Translations under genes and position numbers: made by a program
NCBI GenBank assembly: GCA_014338405.1
Contig: JTDE01002001.1
Location: forward strand, 12,470 to 76,469
DNA from: Paragonimus skrjabini miyazakii
Lineage: Eukaryota > Platyhelminthes > Trematoda > Plagiorchiida > Troglotrematidae
Reading direction: 5' to 3'
Length of the DNA stretch: 64,000 nt
The notes under the pieces: model-generated
The model's input: the letters and a program-made list of their open reading frames with translations, nothing else
Databases searched by the model: none
Told to the model about the DNA's origin: nothing
Part shown: positions 50,258-61,579 of the stretch, piece after piece
Layout: every line of letters starts with the position of its first letter
How positions within the stretch are numbered: position 1 is the stretch's first letter

Positions 50258-51155
50258 CTACGAACGTAACCATACATCACGGGTCGACCGTGTCCCATAC
50301 CATCTGTCACTAAGAACTGTTATAACTTCCAGCTTCGAAAGAATTAGGAAATGCTCTATGACATACTTATGTCTGTTTGTCCCGTGGGTGGCATCCACAT
50401 TCACAACATGCGGGAAACGTCGAAATAGTTCAATTTGCAATCGTTGGGCAAAGCAGATATGCGTATACCTGTTGCCTTCATCCCGCATGGTGCGCACCAC
50501 ACCAGTCATACTGATTACGTACAATACCTTTTCAAGATTCTTTAATGTTCTGTGACGAATCACACAGCAAACTCACCTGACATTGCAGGCTTCAATTTGC
50601 GGCGGATGTTTCCAACGTCAGCGGTCGTAATAAACTTTCCGTAAACATCAGCCACATATTGCTTAATGTCGCCAGTTGGTGTATTATATTGAAACAGACT
50701 CCTGCATTCATTCACCTCACTGACAGTGAGTCCACGATTCATAAGATAGAACTCATACAGCAAACGATTGATGGGGTGGTTGTGCTCCAACTCGAAAGAG
50801 CTGACAACCAGACAGGCATTTCGTCGGATCACATTAAATCTTGATCTGCAACAAGTGTCGCGAGAACTGATTTGTTAAAAATAACAACAGTTAACCCACT
50901 AAACACGTCGCATGCCCGTGCGTACATCCTACGCCTTTCTTATTTCATACAACGATAAAAAGTCTGCAAGGTTTTCAGGACAACACGAGACTTTACCTTA
51001 TCGTACTTCAAGGCAATTTTCGATCTACGGCTTGTCCCACGCACGTAAATAACGCCCACTTCATCCATATACTGCTGAAGGAACTCCTGGAACTGTAAGA
51101 ATGTGAGAAATTCACGATTCTCAAACATCGCCTTGAAAGTCGCAATATAATCCAT
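50258..51155 (-). mobile_element. Mutator-like (MULE/ZSWIM3-like) transposase fragment
   Basis: Three consecutive minus-strand pieces. First (51155-50990): FLTFLQFQEFLQQYMDEVG and a SRRSKIALKYDK segment, like the FAR1/SWIM-type N-terminus. Second (about 50850-50560): CLVVSSFELEHNHPINRLLY, a DNA-binding ExxHNH motif, then the helical LTVSEVNECRSLFQY...GKFITTADV block. Third (50563-50258): VVNVDATHGTNRHKYVI, the first catalytic-Asp motif of the DDE core. A TTGCAG acceptor at about 50850 suggests an intron before piece two. Pieces two and three do not join in frame by any normal splice, and the rest of the DDE core and SWIM finger are missing, so this is a truncated copy. Confidence 0.75.
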
Positions 51156-52199
51156 TTCCTACAATTTAGAATATAAGCAAAACAATAAAATGATGAATGA
51201 AAGGAAATAATCATATAATAAATTGAACATTACTCCAGCATCCTTGTATTGACCTCGTCACACGTCACCACAGAAGCAGCAGCCATACCGAATTTCGAAA
51301 AAGGTGTGCGATAACGCCGTTTTCAAATAACGGTCAATTTAAACAAACATATATCAACCCATGACGCAGAATTCGTCGATTTCAATTTGTGAAACAGACA
51401 CCACGCTACCAAAGCCGAGGTTCGCTTCAAAATATTTTTCCGAACGGCGAAAGTTGGGGAAATCACGTTTTGCAACTAGCATGCGTGTGTTCACAGTGTC
51501 TCTAACGGTACAACGAATCTCAGACAAAACAAAGGACTATAATTCGCTTATTTTTGTGACTTTCCCATGAACTGACACTGACGCTTTTGGTGGATGCTGA
51601 AAGTGTCCTAGCAATTTATTTGAATAGGGTTGGTATGTTGCTTCGTGTACTTAAACACAATCCAGAATTCGCGCTAATTCGCGGAACTTGTCATGATCAA
51701 ATGGAAGTCAAAATTTGCGATCCATCATTCGACATGAGTTGCCTACTGTTTTGATCGAAGAGTCTTCAATCAGGACAGCCAACTACCAACCTTTAAGTCC
51801 GTCAACTGAAGTCAGACTATGCATGAATTAATTTGAAGTGGGGCGAGGGGCTGACACCGTCGATGTGTATATGACTAAAAAGCACTTCAGCGAGTAAAAT
51901 TTGTTTGGGCTCGTGGTGGTGTGCATCGGGGCCTGGCTTCGCTGGCAGGATACATATTGTTGAGTCCAGAGTCATAATTGCTAATTAAAGGATCGTCATA
52001 CGAAATGAATGGCAATAAGCTTGATGGTGAGTCGCTTATCCAGATAGGATAGTGAGTTAAAGTGTTCAGACACCACAAGTCTGCCGGATTCCAGAACATA
52101 CAGATTTGAAAATCTTGTGGATGTGTCTCACAGAGCGTATACTCTATCCCCAGGACTGACATGGGAGCTGACTGCAGCAGTGAGCACGACAGGCGCGTG
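51156..52199. other. Interval 5' of the Mutator-like fragment
   Basis: A 69-codon plus frame (51361-51570) and a 115-codon minus frame (51887-52234) match nothing; the second is antisense to the Penelope-like piece that follows. No terminal inverted repeat for the transposase was found. Confidence 0.5.
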
Positions 52200-52413
52200 C
52201 ATAAAGGCCAACGGACGGCACCCGGCATCATCAATAGCGAAACAGCTAATCCAAACAGGACACAGAGTCAAGGTTTGTGACGCATTTTCTGTGATTTTTC
52301 GAAGTCACCGGAAATGTACCCTCCAGTTTGCTGTGGCTTTGGCTATCAGACGTTACGATCCCCCTCTGTGTGTTCAGAAACACTTTGTGTTGACGCTGCG
52401 GCTGCCTTGGTAG
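52200..52413 (+). mobile_element. Penelope-like GIY-YIG endonuclease C-terminus
   Basis: Reads HPASSIAKQLIQTGHRVKVC then VALAIRRYDPPLCVQKHFVL and ends LRLPW with a stop, the standard C-terminal end of Penelope-like elements. Upstream the frame is broken. It is a different copy from the one at 9.4-10.25 kb (little nucleotide similarity). Confidence 0.7.
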
Positions 52414-53330
52414 TCACCATCCCCATTTGTTTAATCTTCATTTCCGTGTCTGTCTATCTAATCCCTTAAGCCATTATTTCCGCCCTACGGAACTCTGTCT
52501 TACTGCTTAAGATTGGTTACATGTCCATGTGTGATCAGAATGTACGAAATGTTACTCTGGAGAACACGACATTTTTATAAGTCAAAATTCTTTTATATCG
52601 ACCCTGCCGCACTCTTCCCTGTGATCCCATCTAACTAGACACCTATTATTGGTATTCTCACAACCCACGCATAAAAGTACTAATTTCTCCATCCTGCCTC
52701 CCTCACTCATTGAACCCCAATACCCACTCACACACCCATTGTTGTCTGTCAGTCTCACCCTCCCCCACCCCTGTGAATACTGCCTTCTTAAGGGCCGCCT
52801 TGAAACTTCCAGTCACTAATCGGTCTGCCCGAAGGTCAGCTATTTAGGCACACATTTGACTGATCCTATTGCATTTCGTCGGTTCGTCATTGCCTGTCGG
52901 TCGCCTTTGCTTGTACATGTCATGCCTTTTGGACCCTTGACGACCCATTGCGGCCAACCATTGTATCATATCCCGCGAACGCAGATAAATGGAGGTTTGA
53001 TTCTTCTAATTGATTATATTGTTTGTCAATAGTATAACGATTTCCAGCGACTTGACTTGATTCTGGTATTTGGCGTCGTTGGTTATACGTTCATCACTCA
53101 GCGTTCGTCGGAAGAACGTACGCTGATTCAACCGTGAATTACCCATTTTACCAAATCCTCACCCTCATTTGTGACCTACCGTTTACTTTCAACGACTGCC
53201 CACCGTTGTTTGACCGAACATCATTTATACTGTAACCGGCGCATTTGTTTTCCGTTCACGTGGCCGTTCGGGCTGTTACACTAAGGTAGTTTGTGGATGA
53301 AGTGCGGTTCTTGCCATGAGTGTTCCAACA
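52414..53330 (+). other. C-rich noncoding stretch after the Penelope-like end
   Basis: Pyrimidine-rich with short blocks such as CTCACCCTCCCCCACCCC, without open frames. Position suggests a Penelope-like 3' region. A resemblance to the C-rich start of the window (76-90) is only compositional. Confidence 0.4.
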
Positions 53331-55719
53331 CCAACTGCATTCAACTTACAGCGAAGTAATACCCAGTATTAGAGGAGAGCGAACTCGAATTCGACAGTAG
53401 GTCATGTAGTTTTGAGGTATTTTCCTCAGTTCATGCTGTGGAAATGTACCTAATTTGTACAACCTGCGGAAGCCGGTGATTGACGCTGTGAAATGTCACC
53501 AAAACATTGGAAACACCCTGTGCGACCCAGCCATTAGCTGCACAAGACCGACTTCTATAATCATCTCAAAACAAGATGGTCAGAGTAAATGAGCTCTCTG
53601 CCAGATGCCCACAGTTGCAAGCTGCTAAGGAAGCTATACAACTTCCAGAATAGTCATTCGAAGATGTGGCGACATTTTATAGACATAGAAGTGTGCGCGG
53701 CATTTAATTAATAATATACAAAACTTACTTAATAAAAACGACCCCTAACGCAAGCCAAGTAAATGCTGTCTACCCTAAGAACCTAATTTCTGCCGTTACG
53801 GTGTTCGTGTCAGCTGACTGACAGCCGGAGGGATGAAGAATACAAAAGTAATGATCGTAACCCTCTCTTTATGGCACTCAGTGCAAATGAATCTATCTCA
53901 AGGACACGTTAGCTGGAACAGTACTTTACTGACGTCAAAAACCTGCCCAAGACAGACCCATTAAAGAGCGAAAGCTGAGAGCATTACCCTGTAAAACAAA
54001 GCCCATCAGAGAACCTGAGACTCTTCCACCATCTTCCGAGGTTTTTGACACAGGGTATACTGAAGGAACTAGTAATGACGACTGGGATAACCTGTAGGAG
54101 GCTCGATCATCAAAAGCGCCTGATAATGCGGCCACAGTCATCGGAGCCGCTACTTCATGCAAGTACCGTGGGTCCTCCATGGTGTGTTAGCAGTCATTCA
54201 CGTATCAACCATAGAAAGTAACATCGCCAAAACAGACCAACATGACATTACAATTTGCCATGCAAAGTTCAGTCGCACTCATGTCATCAGCCTCACCGTA
54301 CTCATGCGGAAGATGCCAATGGGACGCAGAAAAAGGTGCTGAGCTGCCAATAATGAAAAACGTTACAAAGAAGAGTAGGCACAGACAGAGCCTTTTTATT
54401 GTCAACGACTTATCATCCCACCCCTATGGGAAACGTGATTTCACTCCTTGAATCTCTTGTTTCCCTTCTGGGATAACTCTGAAATCGGATGATCATATAC
54501 CTACTGTTTTAGTCTGATAAATGAACATCCTCAGCTAAGACAGAAGTATCACGACAAGCATCCTCGCAACATGGGTCTCGCGAAAACATGGTTGATAGCA
54601 GAGGTCACTTATTATACGATCCGTATACCTGTATATTCCGTTGACAGTGATGACTGCAAAACAGGGTGCGTCGGATCGGTCAACATATGCCTTAGTCTAA
54701 AGCGACCCCCTTTTTTGTACGCAGCGGTTATATTTTTCTCTCGCGTGTGATGGTTTGTGGTTACAAATAAGTCAGTATAACCTCGATTCGCTATTATTGT
54801 CAGTTATTTACCATTCACCCACGAACTCCCTCATGGAGGATGACGCTGCTTTGTCTCACTTTAACTAATTTATTCCCAACAAATATTCAGCTTATTTGTC
54901 TGTTATTTTCGACCTCATAGCCCTCGAAAGCGTCTTAGGTACAACATCCTTGACAAGCTCCAGTTCTGGCATTAATTGCGCAACAGAAGAACACAACTGG
55001 ACACAACTCGTGAATTCTGCAACGAAGTACCGTCCGGGGCCGATATTTATCTTGTGGAATCGCGCAATCACAAACGAAAGCCACCACGTTGACTAGATTG
55101 GTACTAAGGCCGACCTCGACCAGTCTCCATTCGATCTCGGTCTTTGTCTCCCTCCTCTAGTGGATACAAGAATCTGGGACGAAACATTTGGTCTGCAACT
55201 TTAATCGTGCCGCCTTTGTTATTATGGGAAATCGTCCCACGCGGCTCTAGGTTGAAGCTACTCCATTTGCCCCGGCGACCAATATATAAAACTCATGTTA
55301 CGTAAGGCTGACTTGTCGTACGTTCCAACCAAGTTGGTAATGAGCAATTAAAGGTGTCTAAAATAACGCACACAAACGAAAAGACTGATGTGAGTAAACC
55401 TAAATGTTAACATCTCGCGATGTATGTCTTCTCTCTGTTTTGACTAAATGGATTGAGGGAACTCAATGTTATAAAAAACTTTCTAGTTAACCACATGTGA
55501 TACCGTCGCGGGATCCAATCCTCAGCCCTGCCCTTGCAACAACTGACCTGTGAAGTTATCTTCGGAGCCAACGGTGTTGCTGACATACCCAAAGATCAGC
55601 ACGCCGCTGTTTACCACTCTGGCTCACCCTCTTTTTCCTAGCGTTTATCCCCACGGGTACTTGGGCAGAATTCTCATTCCACGACGTTTAGGATTTGCCT
55701 CCTAAGCCTAATATATCAA
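53331..55719. other. Unassigned interval
   Basis: Short open frames on both strands (81 codons at 53935-54180 minus, 66 at 54896-55096 plus) match nothing I know. The last kilobase may be the 5' part of the LINE that follows. Confidence 0.4.
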
Positions 55720-56765
55720 TGGGTGCGACCCATATTTGTCCAGGAATACTGGAGCAGGTGTTCACCGTACTTGCCAAACCATTTCATGACTTTTTCATGT
55801 CCATTCTATCTGCTAGTACATTTCCCAGAAAATGGAAGGGGGCTATTGTGTTATCCCTATTTTAAGTTGCGTGATTGGCACTGTTCCGTCATCTACCGAG
55901 CAACCAGTCCAACGAGTATTTCTTGCCAAATCATAGAGCGTCTCCGTAAAACAGCTATATCAAAAAACCTTTCATACAATACTTCCATCTTTGCATCTTA
56001 ACAAGGACTCATTAAATTTGCCATGTGCAACGAACATGGAGCCTTTTACTTACAGCCCAACGGATGCTAGAGATCGTGCTCCTATATGAAACGTCATGTT
56101 TTTCGACCTTATCAACGCATTTGACCGGGTACCACAAAGCTCACTTCTACAGAAAATGGAGGTATATGGCATCAGGGGAAATATTCCTTGCTGGGTAGCC
56201 CAGTTTCTTGATGATAGAAACATTCCTGTTGAAGCCGGTCCTGATTTCCCCTTTCCCAGCGGGTGTACCACGAGGATCTCTCTTCGGTCTGATAATATTG
56301 TCAATTTATACAAATGATTTGCTGCAGAGGGTGTCCACTCACTCTCTTCTCTATATGAACGGCTTAAAAATCCGGAACTCTCATGACCCCAACAGTGCAA
56401 TCTAACATCGATGCAATTAAGTAGTAGTCAACGGAATTGCATTTTCCCATCAACGGCGACAACTGTGTACACATGTTTTAGTGGATGATTCCGTTAACGT
56501 CCCCGTAACGGAATTGGGTTACCAAAGTGGGTTTTAAAGCAGACCTAGGCATATGGCTATTGTCTAGTTTGTCCTTCGCAATCTATCACACAGAATAAAG
56601 GGGTTCGTTGTATTCGGTATGACGAAATTAACGTTTCCTCGAAATGCCAAGAAGACTTTCCGAGCTCTTAACATGGATAGTGTCCGAACGTTGCATGTGT
56701 TTAGTTAACAAAAGAGTCGCATTATGCGTTCTAGTAGCCTAGTCTTACACCCGGTCCAGGCAGGA
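55720..56765 (+). mobile_element. CR1/jockey-like LINE reverse transcriptase, decayed
   Basis: Ordered motifs across three frames: KWKGAIVLSLF and SPTSISCQIIERL (fingers), MFFDLINAFDRVPQSSLLQK (palm motif A, catalytic Asp present), GIRGNIPCWVAQFLDDR, FPAGVPRGSLFGLIILSIYT (motif B), then DLGIWLLSSLSF (thumb). Between motif B and the thumb the YADD strand is degraded. Frameshifts and stops make it inactive. Confidence 0.75.
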
Positions 56766-57329
56766 TATATATCTTATAATTGACAGGGCAGATTATATGT
56801 AAATGTATATAATGACATCGAACGTGGTTCTAAAACTGAAATAATAAACAATTTGAGTGAAAAGTCACAAGCACGTTTGAAACGCAAATAACATGTGATA
56901 CATTTTTAGTTAATTCGGGCGGTAGGATAGGCAATTCAATGCTGTTATTCACACAACGAAATACAGTGCACTGCGGAAGGAAACGGAAAATATAAGTAAT
57001 AAAGTCGGGTAAAGTTCAATTTTTAATGGCCGATATAGAGTCCATGGAAATAAAATAGATGATAGCGTATCGAACAGGTGCGAACAGGAACGGATGATGC
57101 GGACCGACCAGTCAAGTCACGTGAAGGCACACTACTGCAAACATGAATGGAGTAAAGTTGAGTGGGAAATTTAAACTTACAGATCGAGAACGCTAACTCA
57201 ACAGTTTTTTCCGGTCTTGAGTAGCATATAAGTACGTCCGAGTGTGCACAGCGAGCTGCGGCAAAACCGAATTAGATCTTCCAAAAGTTTCGTGTGAGTA
57301 TCTGTTTGAAATCCTCGATCTTTACCCTC
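56766..57329. other. Interval between LINE and gypsy relics
   Basis: No coding or repeat signal; in particular no copy of the candidate LTR and no integrase is found here, where the gypsy 3' half would be expected. Confidence 0.5.
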
Positions 57330-59816
57330 TGGAATGCCGAAGACTCCGAGAAGACCTCACTCCACTTTTTTCCGAAAGTGGCGAATGCCGAGATATGCCG
57401 CTAAAAGTTCCGTTCCAGAAGCACTATACCGCGACATGATTAGTTTCAAACCTTTGGAGAAAAAGGTTGGTGGACGCCAGTCGTCATCGAGTTACTGGCG
57501 CAGGACCTCTCCTACAGCTACGTTCGATGCATCCATACTTAGCGCTAGAGGAGCGGACGGATGATGATGATGTGACCGCAATGCTGTGTGGGCGATAACT
57601 GTTTTTCACTCGGTGAGGGCCTTTTGTGCAACCATTGTAGACAAAAATGAGTGTGCACTACTTCTGAGCAGGTTGGTAAGCGGTTAGATGGGCGCGATTG
57701 AGAATGAAACGGCGAGAAAAATTTACTAAACCACCGAAACGGTGAGGAATCTGGGTGGTTCACTGACGTCTGCACTTTGTCGAGAAGAGGTACAATCTCA
57801 TCCACGCAATCATTGTGGCCTAGGAAAGGTACGTGGGGCATTCCAAACGGGCACTTAGCTGGGTTTGTGGTCACCCCATGAGAGGACAAACGGGCAAATA
57901 ATGAACGCAACTGCGCGCAATGTTCTTACTGTGATCAGCTAGCGGCCAAGCTATCATATCAGTACGAATAAACCCCATCCACGCCACAACACACGTCGTG
58001 AAGAAAACGTTGAAAAATCTTAACAGCCTTGCTCAGACAAAACGGCGTGCGAAAAAATCTTAAAAGCCCGTGCGGTGTCATAACTGCTGTCTTTGAGGTG
58101 TCACTGGGAGCCACAGGATTCTGATTATAAGCGCGCACTGGGTCGATTTTGTGAATTTTTGCCTTCCCGATAGAATTGGTAATAAACCTTGAATACGAAG
58201 AATCAGACACCTATCAGGAATGGTTGCATTGTTCAATGTCTGATAGTCATCACATGGCCGCCAATCGTTATAAGTCTTTTCAAGCATCATGTGCAAAGGG
58301 GAGACCAATGAACTACTGGACGGACGGATAATTCCGAGTTGGACCAAACGCTAAAATTCTGCTCAGGCAATTCTGAGCTTACTGGGAGCTAAGCTTCAAA
58401 CTGGCGGCCCTCATGTGACAATGTGATACGCAACATAAGATGTGACGAACAGTAGTTCGCTAGCGGGTCGGACCAGTTGAATAAGATGAGAAAAGATCTA
58501 CATATATGACGCTAGCAAACTACGAGATCGGATAGCAGTGAACATATCGCAACAGTGTGTGACGGTTTACCCCCAACATTGAGTCTTGTCGAATTATCAA
58601 TCAGACGCGATCGACGTGTTTTGTCTAGAAAATCGAAATGCTGGAGGAAAACGATATCAGTAGTGAGGAAAATATTATCGGCTACCTGAAAAACCCGGGG
58701 AAAATTACGTCCAAGATTAAAATTTCAACTCAACAGCCGGTGCCAAAGGCTCTATTTGGCGTACCGTTTGCATTTCGGAATGTAGTGCCAGAATCTAATC
58801 GCGAATCCGTTGCCGAATGCGGGTGACACTAAATTCCTCTCCCACGTCGATTGAGAAGATCGTTCTCGGGGACGAATCTTTCGGGAAAAATGACGACTGG
58901 TATTACACTGGCCTCTAGCTGACGTCGTTTTAAGGCGCCAACATGCCAGTTTAAACGTCTGTTACCACGACGGCTACATGGTGACCGGCATCGTTCAGGG
59001 TTTTCCACTGCAAGTATCAAGGTACCAATGAAGACCGATAGTCTTCAGTCTGGGCTGTGATCTGGCACGCATCGGAGAAATTTTGGGTGGTGATCTAGCA
59101 GACTGAATGTCGGAACGAAGAATCTACGATCCACTTTGCAGCTGAACCACCTTGGCGTTCGGTTCTAGAAGGTTGTATCCACGACGTTCAGATGATCAGC
59201 GTAGGGCAGCTAATTTTGCATTATCTGTGATCAACAAAATATACGCAGGACGGTTAGGTTAGCTATCTACCCAACTAACAGCGGCAGTGCCGTGAACCGG
59301 AAAGGTTCGAACGTTTCAACGATCTAAACTGCTACATTACCCAACGGGTGTGAGGACCACATGGATAACAGTCCCTATGTATACCCAGGTGGCCGTTGCA
59401 TTCACAACTATCGTTAAACCGATGGCTTCGTATCACTCGAATTAAATTGTTAAAACAGTTGTTCAAGACGCGTTCAGTCAAGCGACTGTGTTTCTTTAAG
59501 AGACGTTCGCTTAGCCCACACATAACGACCAGCTGATAAACCTAGTAAAACATTATTAAAAGGTTTATCACACATCTGGGAAGGCGTAGTGTGAGCTGAA
59601 AGAACTTGTTCGAATACGCAGGTTGCCACGCGCGATTTCCAACAGAGAGAGCCACAATTCTGGATAAAGGTTCCCAAAAGCAGGAAAGGCTGACGTGAGC
59701 TTTAAAACTATTTGTAAAAGTTCTGCTGACGACCAATGAAGGAAGGCTCGTCGAAGTGTTGATAGCCCTATAAGGACCCTATGAAATTCATAGTGCATTC
59801 GGCTCAACAGGTACCA
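57330..59816 (-). mobile_element. Ty3/gypsy-like retrotransposon relic (gag, protease, RT, RNase H)
   Basis: Minus-strand order from 59.8 kb down: gag N-terminal part (AFPAFGNLYPELWLSLLEI), gag middle (DTKPS block), gag end (LAALR...NLLEPNAKVVQLQ) and a CCHC-like CRSPCSRRGN; protease trace (SVIPV); linker; RT (VQLGIIRPSSSSLVSPLHMM, DWRPCDDYQTLNNATIPDR, TPHGLLRFFRTPFCL, NPAKCPFGM, FLGH); RNase H (LALSMDASNVAVGEVLRQ, then ELLAAYLGIRHFRK). Numerous stops and frameshifts. Integrase and a 3' LTR are not found. The 5' part lies in the left arm of the large palindrome. Confidence 0.85.
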
Positions 59817-60278
59817 TGAAAATCGATCTGAAGGAAAATCTTGGTATCTGGTTGTCGCATAACTGGCAATTCTGTAGCTCTCTGGTATGGTGTTTCAAGG
59901 CCGAAATGAGTTGGAAACTGCCATTTAGGCGCGAAAAGATATTTTTCAAATTTTTCACGAAATATTAAAATGCATATTATGGGACAAATATATAGACTTC
60001 TTCGCGTATACTAGTGGTGTGGCAATGGAAAAAAACAGGTCTACCTAAAAATCGCTTATATTCGCACTTTTGTTGAAAAAAATGCGTCGCCATTTTTTTT
60101 ATATAGGCATAAAGTTGGCTTTCCTAATCGAGTTTACGTTCTGAAACTGCTTCCATTGAAATTTTCGTGGTAGAATACATCTTTTCATCCTGAAGAAATG
60201 CTCCATTTCGCGCGGTTTTGGAGATATAATAGAATTTGTAATTTTCGACCACGTTGTGTTTACATCACACTGTACACG
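59280..60278 (-). repeat. ~1-kb palindrome, left arm
   Basis: Reverse complement of 60581-61579; paired positions sum to 120859 throughout, so there is no net indel in 999 bases, and I count only a handful of substitutions. Covers the candidate LTR and the gag N-terminal part of the gypsy relic. Confidence 0.95.
59817..60276 (-). repeat. Candidate 5' LTR, left copy
   Basis: Mirror of 60583-61042, preceding gag of the main gypsy relic on the minus strand, with the TGG primer-site candidate at 59816. Boundaries inferred from the same TG...CA reasoning. Confidence 0.45.
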
Positions 60279-60580
60279 TGTTGTATGACAGGCAGTTTCG
60301 TTGTGAGTAATATACTACTTACAAGTAGTATGTTACCCACAGGCGTTGATCATAGCATGATTAATAGGCAATAAACAAAACAAAACGCACGTTTTCAATG
60401 ATAGGGTGGGACGTGGTATGCATGTTTACACCACACCGTAGGTAGAAACAATCAGGTGACAACATAGACCGTTTTCCAACGGTAATACTACCGGGGAAAC
60501 ATGTTGAATATATAATTCTGATGTGTAATTAAGCAACAACCGTGGCAACATAGTTTTCACTAAGAATTACCGTGATATTT
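60279..60580. other. 302-bp spacer of the palindrome
   Basis: Unique sequence between the arms. Contains a small perfect hairpin, ATACTACTT-AC-AAGTAGTAT (60312-60331), whose centre does not coincide with that of the large palindrome. No open frame of note. Confidence 0.85.
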
Positions 60581-60582
60581 CG

Positions 60583-61042
60583 TGTACAATGCGATGTAAA
60601 CACAACGTGGTCGAAAATTACAAATTCTATTATATCTCCAAAACCGCGCGAAATGGAGCATTTCTTCAGGATGAAAAGATGTATTCTACCACGAAAATTT
60701 CAATGGAAGCAGTTTCAGAACGTAAACTCGATTAGGAAAGCCAACTTTATGCCTATATAAAAAAAATGGCGACGCATTTTTTTCAACAAAAGTGCGAATA
60801 TAAGCGATTTTTAGGTAGACCTGTTTTTTTCCATTGCCACACCACTAGTATACGCGAAGAAGTCTATATATTTGTCCCATAATATGCATTTTAATATTTC
60901 GTGAAAAATTTGAAAAATATCTTTTCGCGCCTAAATGGCCGTTTCCAACTCATTTCGGCCTTGAAACACCATACCAGAGAGCTACAGAATTGCCAGTTAT
61001 GCGACAACCAGATACCAAGATTTTCCTTCAGATCGATTTTCA
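60583..61042 (+). repeat. Candidate 5' LTR, right copy
   Basis: Starts TGTACA, exactly where arm similarity begins (within two bases), and ends TTTTCA directly before TGGTACCTGTTGAGC, which could be a tRNA primer-binding site (TGG start). About 460 bases. No second LTR was found to confirm it. Confidence 0.45.
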
Positions 61043-61579
61043 TGGTACCTGTTGAGCCGAATGCACTATGAATTTCATAGGGTCCTTATAGGGCTATCAA
61101 CACTTCGACGAGCCTTCCTTCATTGGTCGTCAGCAGAACTTTTACAAATAGTTTTAAAGCTCACGTCAGCCTTTCCTGCTTTTGGGAACCTTGATCCAGA
61201 ATTGTGGCTCTCTCTGTTGGAAATCGCGCGTGGCAACCTGCGTATTCGAACAAGTTCTTTCAGCTCACACTACGCCTTCCCAGATGTGTGATAAACCTTT
61301 TAATAATGTTTTACTAGGTTTATCAGCTGGTCGTTATGTGTGGGCTAAGCGAACGTCTCTTAAAGAAACACAGTCGCTTGACTGAACGCGTCTTGAACAA
61401 CTGTTTTAACAATTTAATTCGAGTGATACGAAGCCATCGGTTTAACGATAGTTGTGAATGCAACGGCCACCTGGGTATACATAGGGACTGTTATCCATGT
61501 GGTCCTCACACCCGTTGGGTAATGTAGCAGTTTAGATCGTTGAAACGTTCGAACCTTTCCGGTTCACGGCACTCCCGCT
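61043..61579 (+). mobile_element. Gypsy gag 5' fragment, right copy
   Basis: Plus-strand counterpart of the gag start in the left arm, including ELWLSLLEIARGNLR and the broken downstream RYVWAKRTSLKETQSLD segment. Stops before the gag end, at the outer palindrome boundary. Confidence 0.75.

Larger units (their letters stand above)
60581..61579 (+). repeat. ~1-kb palindrome, right arm
   Basis: Plus-oriented partner of 59280-60278. Carries the same gag segment (AFPAFGNLDPELWLSLLEI, with Asp for Tyr) and the same frame lesions. Beyond 61579 the sequence no longer matches gag. Confidence 0.95.

Noticed and set aside
51887..52234. 115-codon minus-strand open frame
   Set aside because: Largely antisense to the Penelope-like endonuclease end; its composition matches no family.
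58638..58826. 62-codon plus-strand open frame
   Set aside because: Antisense to the protease/linker part of the gypsy relic.
59060..59180. Minus-strand PRWFSCKVDRRFF as the gag N-terminal PELWF motif
   Set aside because: The true counterpart lies further upstream in the palindrome arm; another frame here matches the gag C-terminal part, which fits the element order.
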